From positions 1-12,765 of the forward strand of contig CAZTGE010000122.1 in assembly GCA_964612995.1 (NCBI GenBank): DNA of 12,765 bases, read 5' to 3'. Below, in pieces: positions 6,513 to 12,765 of this stretch. The DNA comes from SLQH01 sp964612995 (GTDB lineage Bacteria; Planctomycetota; UBA11346). The notes below the pieces were generated by a model that saw only the letters and a list, made by a program, of their open reading frames with translations, did no database searches and was not told where the DNA came from. How positions within the stretch are numbered: the stretch's first letter is position 1; every line of letters begins with the position of its first letter. The position numbers were made by a program, and so were the translations under genes.

Positions 6513-6962
6513 TCAGTTGGTCGATTGCGGTCCGGTGGCGGGGTCCTCGCCAGGGTTCTGTTTCGCGGCCGCCTGCTGGGCGACGGCGGCCGCGAGTTGA
6601 TTGGCGTCGAACGGCATCAACGGGAGATTGGCGTGCATGCACAGGTTGTTGACCTGGGCCACGAGCTTGGAGCAGCCGAGAACCATCAGCGTGCGGTAGA
6701 ACTGGTTGTTGCTCTGCTGCTTGGGATCGAACTTCTCGTCGGTGGTGAACAGGATCCGCCAGCCGCCACGCGCGAACGGCTGCTCCTGACCGTCGACCAG
6801 CAGGCCGAGGGAGACGATCGCCGTGTGCATGGTCCCATCGGGGCTGGAGGGGAGGAAGTGCAGGCCGCCGTTGACTTTGATCTCGCCGTTGCCGGTATTG
6901 CCCTTGTTGGGCTGCTGCATGGCGATCCCGTCGAGGAAATCGCGGCTGATGTCGAAGCGCAT
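6513..6962 (-). CDS. Small SecB-like protein
   Basis: A 149-residue soluble protein with no signal peptide or membrane helix. Residues 1-85 alternate hydrophobic and polar residues as in beta strands (HTAIVSLGLLVDG, GGWRILFTTDEKF). Residues 90-125 read TLMVLGCSKLVAQVNNLCMHANLPLMPFDANQLA. This resembles the C-terminal helix and Leu-Pro-Pro-x-x-Phe-Asp region of the export chaperone SecB (residues like ALNLPPVNFDALY). I infer a SecB-fold protein, possibly a divergent chaperone or toxin-antitoxin-type SecB relative, but the identity is low and this is not proven. The tail (126-149) is Ala/Gln/Pro-rich and probably disordered. The open frame runs 46 residues further upstream; I chose ATG at 6962 because the earlier part is Arg/Pro-rich, overlaps a candidate promoter and has no ribosome site. 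Confidence 0.7.
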   Translation of the reverse strand: MRFDISRDFLDGIAMQQPNKGNTGNGEIKVNGGLHFLPSSPDGTMHTAIVSLGLLVDGQEQPFARGGWRILFTTDEKFDPKQQSNNQFYRTLMVLGCSKLVAQVNNLCMHANLPLMPFDANQLAAAVAQQAAAKQNPGEDPATGPQSTN

Positions 6963-6999
6963 GGTACTGTCCACTCGCCGGAAAGGGTGCTGATGAAGC

Positions 7000-7016
7000 C
7001 GCGACCGGCGGTCGCG
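7000..7016 (-). repeat. Leader hairpin of the minus-strand unit
   Basis: A perfect 7-bp stem, cgcgacc with ggtcgcg, closes a three-base loop. It lies 38 bases upstream of the start codon of the SecB-like gene and downstream of its candidate -10 box, so it would be in the 5' untranslated RNA. Confidence 0.5.
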
Positions 7017-7026
7017 CGGCGGGCGC

Positions 7027-7054
7027 ATGCTAGTAGCCGGTGGGCGTCGATCAA
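7027..7054 (-). promoter_or_regulatory. Candidate sigma-70 promoter of the minus-strand unit
   Basis: On the minus strand, TTGATC (plus coordinates 7049-7054) and TAGCAT (7027-7032) are separated by 16 bases. Each matches four of six consensus positions, and the pair lies about 65 bases upstream of the ATG at 6962. It is weak but correctly placed and oriented. Confidence 0.3.
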
Positions 7055-7183
7055 CGCTGGCGCGGTGGCGTGCACGTTGGGCTGCGCCGGATGTCGGCAT
7101 GGTCGATGCGATGGAGCCGCCTCCCGCCGTCGCGGTGGTCTCAGGGGGTCCTCAGTGAGCGGAAGTGCTCAAATGGAACGATG

Positions 7184-7214
7184 TTTGCAAGCAGCGCCGG
7201 CAACGTGCCAGAAT
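7184..7214 (+). promoter_or_regulatory. Candidate promoter of the ABC operon
   Basis: TTGCAA at about 7185-7190 and CAGAAT at about 7209-7214 are separated by 18 bases. The matches are partial. The palindrome at 7215-7228 starts right after the putative -10 box, where a repressor would block initiation. Confidence 0.25.
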
Positions 7215-7228
7215 GACCCGATCGGGTC
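7215..7228. promoter_or_regulatory. Perfect 14-bp palindrome, possible operator
   Basis: The sequence gacccgatcgggtc is its own reverse complement and lies upstream of the ABC operon, directly downstream of a candidate -10 box. Dimeric repressors bind such sites. No regulator gene is adjacent, and G+C-rich DNA gives some palindromes by chance. Confidence 0.35.
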
Positions 7229-7330
7229 GGCTCGCGTCAGATGGCTGATTCACACGGTGGTCGGTCCAGGTGGCGCTAATGGCTGAAAATGGTGGGACGG
7301 TACTTCGTCTACGCCACGAACGCATTGCGC

Positions 7331-7336
7331 GAGGAG
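7331..7336 (+). promoter_or_regulatory. Ribosome binding site deciding the ABC ATPase start
   Basis: GAGGAG is five bases upstream of the ATG at 7342 and outweighs the upstream in-frame GTG at 7270 and ATG at 7279, which lack a comparable site. Confidence 0.75.
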
Positions 7337-7341
7337 CGAGT

Positions 7342-8097
7342 ATGAGTCCAGACGAGGGGGCGACGAGCGACGCTGCACCAGCGCCGATCATCGCCAGAGG
7401 CCTGAGCAAGTACTATGGCGGATTCACTGCCATCGAGGATGTGAGCTTCGAGGTGCCGCGTGCCTCGATCACCGCCTTCCTCGGCCCCAACGGTGCGGGC
7501 AAGTCGACAGCCATGCGCATTCTGACCGGCTACCTCGCGCCGAGCATGGGCACGGCGCTGGTCAACGGGTACGACGTCATCGAGTCCCGGATCGAAGCCA
7601 GCCGCCAGTTGGGCTATCTGCCCGAGAACGGTCCGCTCTATCAGGACATCTCTCCGGCGGTGTTCCTGCGGTACTGCGGCCGCGCCCGGGGCATGGCTCC
7701 GGCTGCCTTGCAGGAGGCGCTCGACCGCGTGGTCGAGCAATGCCGGCTGACCGAGGTCTGGCACAAGACCATCAGCAAGCTCTCCAAGGGCTATCGCCAA
7801 CGCGTCGGCCTGGCCCAGGCGATGCTGCACGATCCGCGCGTGCTGATCCTCGATGAGCCGACCTCCGGCCTCGATCCCAACCAGATCCAGCTGGTGCGCC
7901 AGCTGGTCCGCAACCTGGCCAAGGATCGGACCATCCTGCTGTGCACGCACATCCTGCAGGAGGTCGAAGCGGTGGCCGATGGCGTGCTGCTGATCAGCGA
8001 AGGGCGTATCGTGTTCCGCGGTACCCCGGATGAACTCGCGGCCGGGTCGACGCTCGAGCAGCGCTTCCGTGAATTGACGAAAGGAGTGGTGGCATGA
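7342..8097 (+). CDS. ABC transporter ATP-binding protein (GldA/ABC-2 type)
   Basis: A 251-residue nucleotide-binding subunit that powers the membrane protein encoded next to it. Walker A is GPNGAGKST at residues 48-56. The Q-loop region is unusual-looking, YLPENGPLY (92-100), as in ABC-2/GldA-type ATPases. The signature is LSKGYRQRVG at 147-156, Walker B is VLILDEP at 167-173, the D-loop is SGLD at 175-178, and the switch histidine is in CTHIL at 203. All catalytic residues are intact. The first 15 residues are an extra acidic/Ala-rich head. Its stop codon overlaps the next start (ATGA at 8094-8097), indicating translational coupling. Context with a GldF-GldG fusion and DUF4340 assigns it to the Gld-like system; GldA relatives outside Bacteroidota are not proven to act in gliding. 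Confidence 0.95.
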   Translation: MSPDEGATSDAAPAPIIARGLSKYYGGFTAIEDVSFEVPRASITAFLGPNGAGKSTAMRILTGYLAPSMGTALVNGYDVIESRIEASRQLGYLPENGPLYQDISPAVFLRYCGRARGMAPAALQEALDRVVEQCRLTEVWHKTISKLSKGYRQRVGLAQAMLHDPRVLILDEPTSGLDPNQIQLVRQLVRNLAKDRTILLCTHILQEVEAVADGVLLISEGRIVFRGTPDELAAGSTLEQRFRELTKGVVA

Positions 8098-10967
8098 CGA
8101 CGATGCTGAACCCCCACGGCATCGCCGCCGTCTTCCGGCGACAACTGCACAGCTATCTCGGCAATCCGCTGGGCTACATCTTCATCCTGTTCTTCGTCTG
8201 CCTCTCGGCCGGGCTGCTGTTCTTCCCCGACCAGTACGCCAAGCTCGGCGTGACCAATTTCGGTTTGCTCTATTCGGTGATGCCGATCCTGCTCATGGTC
8301 TTCGTGCCCACCATCGCCATGCCGGCATGGTCGGTCGAGCGCGAGCAGGGTACCGAAGAGCTGATGCTGACCATGCCGGTGAGCGTGCTCGACGCGGTGC
8401 TCGGCAAATTCTTCGCCGTGGCCGGGTTCTTCACCGTCGCCATGGCCTTCAATCTGACTCACCTGTTCTTCCTCGCCTACCTCGGCGATCCCGACTGGGG
8501 TCTGATCGCGGTCAACCTGTTCGGTTGGTGGATGGCCGGTATCGCCTTCGCCGCGCTCGGCCTGCTGGCCAGCGCGATGGTCGCCCACCAGGCGATCGCC
8601 TTCGTGCTCGGGGTGCTGCTCTGCGCAGTGGTCGGGTTCGGTTTCGAGTGGGCGACGAACGGCTGGTTCCGCGGGTTGAACAACGGTCTGGTGGGCATCG
8701 GTTCAGTGTTCTCGGCGCTCGGCGTGACCATCGCCGGGCTCGCGCTGACCTGGCTGGTGATCAACGCCCGCACCACCTGGCACGCCCAGGCCCAGGGCAA
8801 GGCGGTGATGGCGGTGGTCAACGTCGCGCTCGGCCTCGCCCTGTGCGTCAACCTCGCCCTGATCGGCCAGCGGTACCATCTCAACGCCGATCTGACCATG
8901 GAGGGGGTGAGCTCGCTGCACCCGGCGAGCGCCGAGGTCCTCGATGAGCTGGACGCCCCGGTGGTCCTGACCGTGGTCATCAGCCAGAACCTGCCCGAAC
9001 AGCTTCAGGTCCGGAAGCAGGAGATCCTCGACATGGCCCTGGCGATCGAACGCGCCGGCGGTGACGAGGTGGTGGTGCGCTACAAGTTCCCCGAGAACGA
9101 CGTCGGCCCGATCGCCGACGAGGCGCGCGAGCAGTACGGCTTGATCACGCGTCAGGTGGCGAGCGAGAGCATCGCCCGCACCACCAACGTGCATGTCTTC
9201 CTCGGCGCGGTCGCGGTGGCCGGACCCTACATGCAGACCATCCCCTTCTTCGACAGGGGGCTGCCGATCGAATTCGAGATGGTCCGGGCGATCCGGACCG
9301 TGGCCCGGCGGCAGCAGGCCGCCCTGGCCGCGCCCGCCGCGCCCGCCGATGACGGGGAGACCGCGGACGATGCGGCGGATGGTGATGAAACCGTCGCTGG
9401 CGACACGGACCTCGGCCTGCCGGTGCTCGGGATCGTCTCCACCGGCTTCAAGCTCGAGGGCGGTTACGACTTCACCGGCGGCTCGTTCCAGGAGGACCCG
9501 CGTTGGGCGATGGTTCAGGAATGGGAGCGCCAGTACGAGGTCCGCGCCGTGGCTCTGCGCGAGCCGGTCAGCAGCGATATCGACGTGCTGGTCGCCGCCG
9601 GCCCGAGCGACCTGACGCCCGATCAGATCGGCCACCTCTACGATTACATCTGGGCCGGTCGGCCCTGCATGCTGATGGTCGACCCGTTCCCGCTGGTCGA
9701 TCCGAGCATGGCGCCGAGCGAACCGCGCGAGCAGCCGCCGCAGAACAACCAGATGCAGCGGCAACCGCCGCCCGAGCCGAAGGTCGAGCTCGCGCCGCTG
9801 ATGCGCGCTCTGAAGGTCGACTTCGATACCGACCGCCTCGGTTGGACCGAGTTCCCCATGCCTTCGCCGATCGAAGGCCAGATGCAGGGGTGGTTGCGAC
9901 CCCTGGTCGGCTGGCTGCGGCCGGATGGCGGTGGCATCCTCAGCGAGGGCAAGGGCGCGGATCTGACCGAGGCGCTCGAGAGCGTGGTCATCCTCGCCGG
10001 TGGCGTGTTCTACGAAGGGCGCACCGGTGACAGCCAGACCACCATAACCCCGCTGCTTCGCCTGCCGGCCGAGGTCGGCCATGGCAGCAAGGCGCTCGAT
10101 GAGATCTTCGTCAAGATGCCGACGTGGCGCGGTGGCGGGCGCATGCCGCGTCCGAATGTGCGCTACCTGCCCGAGGACGAGGCGCGCACCCCGCTGCAGG
10201 CGGCCTGGATCGCCGGCAGAATGGCCTACCCGCAGCTGCCCGAGACGCCGCCGACGCCGAGCGAGGACGACGCCCAGCCCGAGCGCCCCGAGGCGGGCGC
10301 CTTGAGTGAGAACGAGATCAACGTGATCCTGATCGCCGACGTCGACATCGCCGGTGACCAGTTCTATTACGCCTACGCCAACGCGGCCGGCACTGGCGCG
10401 GCCAACGAGAGCGCCGAGGCGCGCGAGGTGCGTGCGATCTTGTCGTCGATCGGCAACGTCGCCTTCCTGAGCAACGTCATCGATGCCCTGGCCGGAGATC
10501 GCAAGCTGCTCGAGGTGCGCAGCCGACGCGACAAATATCGCAGCCATCTGGCGATCGACACGATCAAGGAGGCCAACGCGGCCAAGATGAGCGAGCTGCG
10601 CGAGGAGCTCGAACGCAAGGCCGATGCGGAGATCCAGAGCGTCCGTGAGTCGTTCAGCCAGTCGGTCAGCCAGATCAAGGGCGAAGACACCGACGCGCTC
10701 TCACAGACGCAGGCCCTGTTCAGCACCCAACAGCGCCTGCAGCGCGACCTGCAGGCCAAGATCGAACGCATCGAGAAGAAATCCGAGCGCAAGATGCGCG
10801 AGGCCGCGGCCGAGCTCGACCAGGAAGTGGTCGCCCACTGGTGGTGGATCCGCTGGCTGTCGGTGCTGGTGCCGGCGGTACTGATCCTCGGTCTGAGCAT
10901 CGTGGTGCTCAGCGTGCGCAAGATGAACGAACGCGTCGACATTCCCGCGGCGCGGAGGAGGAGCTGA
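8094..10967 (+). CDS. GldF-GldG fusion: ABC-2 permease with auxiliary domain
   Basis: A 957-residue protein joining two usually separate subunits. Residues 1-225 form an ABC-2 type permease with about six membrane helices (26-44, 59-78, 105-130, 135-160, 164-185, 207-223) and the typical ERE-GTEELMLTMPVS stretch (82-97). A helix at 237-257 starts the GldG-like part (ABC-type auxiliary component, PF09822-like). Its large extracytoplasmic region contains ISQNLPEQL and the conserved IEFEMVRAI. A low-complexity Ala/Asp linker (408-438) and a Pro/Gln-rich segment (541-563) interrupt it. Residues 805-912 are highly charged and probably coiled-coil, followed by a last helix (919-940) and a short basic cytoplasmic tail. 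AAGGAG at 8081-8086 precedes the start. The gene is followed after one base by the DUF4340 gene. The exported or moved substrate is unknown. Confidence 0.9.
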   Translation: MTTMLNPHGIAAVFRRQLHSYLGNPLGYIFILFFVCLSAGLLFFPDQYAKLGVTNFGLLYSVMPILLMVFVPTIAMPAWSVEREQGTEELMLTMPVSVLDAVLGKFFAVAGFFTVAMAFNLTHLFFLAYLGDPDWGLIAVNLFGWWMAGIAFAALGLLASAMVAHQAIAFVLGVLLCAVVGFGFEWATNGWFRGLNNGLVGIGSVFSALGVTIAGLALTWLVINARTTWHAQAQGKAVMAVVNVALGLALCVNLALIGQRYHLNADLTMEGVSSLHPASAEVLDELDAPVVLTVVISQNLPEQLQVRKQEILDMALAIERAGGDEVVVRYKFPENDVGPIADEAREQYGLITRQVASESIARTTNVHVFLGAVAVAGPYMQTIPFFDRGLPIEFEMVRAIRTVARRQQAALAAPAAPADDGETADDAADGDETVAGDTDLGLPVLGIVSTGFKLEGGYDFTGGSFQEDPRWAMVQEWERQYEVRAVALREPVSSDIDVLVAAGPSDLTPDQIGHLYDYIWAGRPCMLMVDPFPLVDPSMAPSEPREQPPQNNQMQRQPPPEPKVELAPLMRALKVDFDTDRLGWTEFPMPSPIEGQMQGWLRPLVGWLRPDGGGILSEGKGADLTEALESVVILAGGVFYEGRTGDSQTTITPLLRLPAEVGHGSKALDEIFVKMPTWRGGGRMPRPNVRYLPEDEARTPLQAAWIAGRMAYPQLPETPPTPSEDDAQPERPEAGALSENEINVILIADVDIAGDQFYYAYANAAGTGAANESAEAREVRAILSSIGNVAFLSNVIDALAGDRKLLEVRSRRDKYRSHLAIDTIKEANAAKMSELREELERKADAEIQSVRESFSQSVSQIKGEDTDALSQTQALFSTQQRLQRDLQAKIERIEKKSERKMREAAAELDQEVVAHWWWIRWLSVLVPAVLILGLSIVVLSVRKMNERVDIPAARRRS
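10954..10963 (+). promoter_or_regulatory. Strong ribosome binding site for the DUF4340 gene
   Basis: Three tandem GGA/GGAG units (GGAGGAGGAG) end five bases before the ATG at 10969. They lie within the last codons of the fusion gene, so the two genes are translated from one mRNA with the DUF4340 protein initiated independently. Confidence 0.7.
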
Positions 10968-10968
10968 G

Positions 10969-12498
10969 ATGAGCAAGGAAGCACTGACCGCCGTTCTCGC
11001 GATCCTGGTCGTGCTCACCGGCGTGGCCGCGTGGTGGCCGCGGCCGGAACCGGAGAGCTTTCGTGAAGACCGCTCGGGCCAATTCATCGCACGCAAGGAC
11101 GTGCTCCCGCTCGAGGTCGAGCGCATCGCCATCAGCAGTCTCGATATCGACGACGGCCAGATCGAGAAGATCGTGGTCCGCCAGGAGGACCAGCAGTGGT
11201 ACATCGCCAGCCGGTACGACTACCCGGCCGACGGTCCGGCTGAGGGGGACAAGGGCAATCAGGTCGCACAGGCGCTCACCGCCGCGACCAGTCTGACCTA
11301 CGGTCGGATGGTCACCGACGACGCCGTCGAGCATGCCAACCTGGGCGTGCGCAATCCCAACGATTTCGAGCCCGGTGATCCCGAGGACGCGTTCGGCATC
11401 CATGTCGAGCTGATCGACAAGCGGGGGCAGGACGTGCTCGACCTGATCGTCGGCAACGAGGCGAGCGAACTCTCGACGCAGGAGTACAAATACCACTACG
11501 TCCGCCATCCGAACCAGTCGGCCGTCTATCTCGGCAAGTACGAGGGCTTCAGCGAGGATTCCGAGGCACAGTGGGTAGACACCAATGTCACCGCGATGCT
11601 CAGCACCGATTTCAAGGACTGGGTCGAGCCCGATTTGATGAAGCTCGAACGCGACCAGGTGCGACGTCTGACCATCGACGAGCACTCGGTCGACTTCAGT
11701 CAGGAGGCCCGTCTGGTCCAGGGGCCGACCACCGTGCTCGTGCGTGCCAGCAGCGATACCGACTGGCACAGCCAGCAGCTGCCCGAGGGCCAGGAGATCG
11801 ACAAGGACGCGGTCAACAAGGTCATCAGCGCGCTCGATGCGCTACGGATCAAGGATGTGACCAAGCCGGCGGCCGATCTCTCCTCGTATGGTTTCTATCG
11901 CACCAAGGAGGGGGTGCTGGTCGATGTCGGTCAGGCCGGCTCCACCGGCGTGACCACCAACCAGGGCTTCGCCTTCGATCTCTATTTCGGCATCACCACC
12001 GGCAGCGGTGTGGAGGCCGGCGAGGACGGCCAGGGCGCGAGCAAGCCCGATCGCTTCATGGGCGTGCTGGTGTCTTACGACGAGACGATGGACGAGGAGA
12101 TCCCCGAGAAGCCGGCCGAGCCGGTCGCCCCCGCGCCCCCGCGCGAGCCCGAGGCCCCCACCGAGAGCGGCAACGCCGAACAGGACACCGCGGCGCAGCA
12201 GGAATACGAGGCGGCCAAGGCCTCCTACGAGAAGGCGCAGCGGGAATACGAAGCCGAGCAGAAGCGTTACGAGGAGGCCACGGAGGCCTATCCACAACGG
12301 ACCGAGGAGTGGGAGCAGTCCGTTGCCGAGCACAAGCAGCGTCGGGCCGAGAAGGTAGAGGAGCTCAACGGCCGGTTCGTTGAGTACCTCTACGTCGTCG
12401 GAGACGAGCGCTTCACCAAACTGCATCCAGAGGGAGCCACCCTGTTCAAGGCGCCCGAGCCGGAAGAGGACGAGGCGACGAGCACGACCGGCCCCTAA
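10969..12498 (+). CDS. DUF4340 protein of the Gld-like ABC operon
   Basis: A 509-residue protein with one N-terminal membrane helix (5-23) and the rest outside the cytoplasm. Two DUF4340-like units appear: about 47-195 (VERIAISSLDI..., W77, PADG at 86-89, then a helix) and about 225-375 (VRRLTIDE..., W266, SALDALRIKDV, then DLYFG). The second unit is interrupted by a Pro/Ala-rich hinge (380-400) and a charged coiled coil (405-466, repeated Glu-Tyr-Glu spacing). The unit then seems to finish with FVEYLYVV at 470-477 and an acidic tail. DUF4340 proteins accompany GldA and GldG in many bacteria, and their biochemical role is unknown. The coding region ends at TAA exactly where a palindromic repeat begins. 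It is not obviously truncated, though its last 15 residues could be altered by that insertion. Confidence 0.88.
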   Translation: MSKEALTAVLAILVVLTGVAAWWPRPEPESFREDRSGQFIARKDVLPLEVERIAISSLDIDDGQIEKIVVRQEDQQWYIASRYDYPADGPAEGDKGNQVAQALTAATSLTYGRMVTDDAVEHANLGVRNPNDFEPGDPEDAFGIHVELIDKRGQDVLDLIVGNEASELSTQEYKYHYVRHPNQSAVYLGKYEGFSEDSEAQWVDTNVTAMLSTDFKDWVEPDLMKLERDQVRRLTIDEHSVDFSQEARLVQGPTTVLVRASSDTDWHSQQLPEGQEIDKDAVNKVISALDALRIKDVTKPAADLSSYGFYRTKEGVLVDVGQAGSTGVTTNQGFAFDLYFGITTGSGVEAGEDGQGASKPDRFMGVLVSYDETMDEEIPEKPAEPVAPAPPREPEAPTESGNAEQDTAAQQEYEAAKASYEKAQREYEAEQKRYEEATEAYPQRTEEWEQSVAEHKQRRAEKVEELNGRFVEYLYVVGDERFTKLHPEGATLFKAPEPEEDEATSTTGP

Positions 12499-12675
12499 GC
12501 CCGGATCCCTCATGAGAAATCTGCTGCAAAACCGTATCGCACCGCCATTACAGGACTTCTCTCGGTCGGCGGATCCTCACGTAGCGCTGCTACGCTCCGG
12601 TTCGCCTCGGTCGCGAAGCCCTGTACTGACAGCACGCTACGACTTTTCGCGACGATCCTCATGAGGGATCCGGGC
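12499..12675. repeat. 177-bp full-length palindromic element, copy 1
   Basis: The element starts with an 18-base arm (gcccggatccctcatgag, 12499-12516) whose exact reverse complement is at 12658-12675. The rest aligns arm to arm without gaps, with roughly two thirds of all positions pairing by my hand count. The centre is a perfect hairpin, cgtagc-gct-gctacg, at 12580-12594, exactly in the middle. It could form one long hairpin of about 85 bp with mismatches. No transposase is encoded, so it is MITE-like or a structured intergenic repeat. It also follows the stop codon of the ABC operon, where it may end transcription. Confidence 0.85.
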
Positions 12676-12677
12676 TA

Positions 12678-12765
12678 GCCCGGATCGCTCATGAGAAATC
12701 TGCTGCAAAGCCGTATCGCACCGCCATTACAGGACTTCTCTCGGTCGGCGGATCCTCACGTAGCG
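12678..12765. repeat. Second copy of the palindromic element, cut by window end
   Basis: Bases 12678-12765 repeat 12499-12586 at a period of 179 bases, with only two differences that I can find (12508 c to g at 12687; 12531 a to g at 12710). The copy stops at the window edge near its own centre, so only the left arm is visible. It is separated from copy 1 by the two bases TA. Confidence 0.92.

Larger units (their letters stand above)
6963..7341. other. Divergent spacer between minus operon and ABC operon
   Basis: A 379-base region with genes leaving in both directions, so it must hold promoters for both units. Neither strand has a supportable gene. It contains candidate promoters for each side, a perfect 14-bp palindrome at 7215-7228, and a 7-bp hairpin at 7000-7016 that would lie in the 5' leader of the minus-strand transcript. 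In-frame starts for the ABC ATPase at 7270 (GTG) and 7279 (ATG) lie inside it but are not preferred. Confidence 0.7.

Noticed and set aside
5621..6652. 343-residue plus-strand open frame opposite the HAD gene
   Set aside because: The minus frame holds all HAD motifs; the plus frame is a Gly/Val/Asp-rich shadow crossing two genes.
7270..7341. N-terminal extension of the ABC ATPase from GTG 7270 or ATG 7279
   Set aside because: No good ribosome site for either, whereas GAGGAG sits five bases before ATG 7342; the added residues do not match the family.
8703..10547. 614-residue minus-strand open frame opposite the GldF-GldG fusion
   Set aside because: Arg/Asp/His/Leu-rich shadow with no recognisable motif or ribosome site; the plus frame has clear membrane helices and GldG features.
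12380..12664. Open frame running through the terminal repeat
   Set aside because: It begins inside the DUF4340 gene in another frame and is open only by chance through the palindrome.
12499..12765. CRISPR array or transposase gene
   Set aside because: The repeat unit is 177 bp with a two-base spacer and is palindromic, unlike CRISPR repeats. No frame encodes a transposase, so it is not an autonomous insertion sequence.

Overview
This is a G+C-rich bacterial chromosomal window with dense, mostly plus-strand genes and no phage or transposase gene. I infer a planctomycete-like (possibly Phycisphaerae-type) bacterium. The reasons are a lone HPr protein next to a RsbU-type phosphatase, and a GldA/GldF-GldG-fusion/DUF4340 transporter operon. 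This rests on memory of gene neighbourhoods, and a G+C-rich proteobacterium is not excluded.

Region A (1-3962, plus strand) starts with a 355-base non-coding leader opening with a strong hairpin. It is followed by a calcineurin-like metallophosphoesterase (356-1111), an HPr phosphocarrier (1256-1546), phosphatidylglycerophosphatase A (pgpA, 1650-2147) and a membrane-bound HAMP plus SpoIIE/PP2C-type serine phosphatase (2196-3962). The last three are closely spaced in one direction. HPr keeps both its His and its regulatory Ser, so its proximity to a Ser/Thr phosphatase is suggestive.

Region B (3963-5384) is a 315-base spacer with two separate palindromic structures, then a class I/II PLP-dependent aminotransferase (4278-5384, GTG start).

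Region C (6962-5513, minus strand) is a two-gene unit: a small protein with a SecB-like C-terminal signature (6962-6513), then a HAD-superfamily hydrolase (6463-5513). It is divergent from Region D across a 379-base spacer holding candidate promoters and a perfect 14-bp palindrome.

Region D (7342-12498, plus strand) is a tightly packed three-gene transporter operon: an ABC ATPase, a 957-residue GldF-GldG fusion (ABC-2 permease plus large extracytoplasmic auxiliary domain), and a DUF4340 lipid-face/periplasmic protein with a coiled-coil insertion. The first two overlap by ATGA; the last two are one base apart.

Region E (12499-12765) is non-coding and holds a 177-bp element that is an imperfect palindrome along its whole length. 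It abuts the DUF4340 stop codon, and a second, nearly identical copy starts two bases after it and runs off the window. This element and the spacer palindrome at 4073-4157 are the least explained structures here. I saw no tRNA, rRNA, CRISPR array or integrase.
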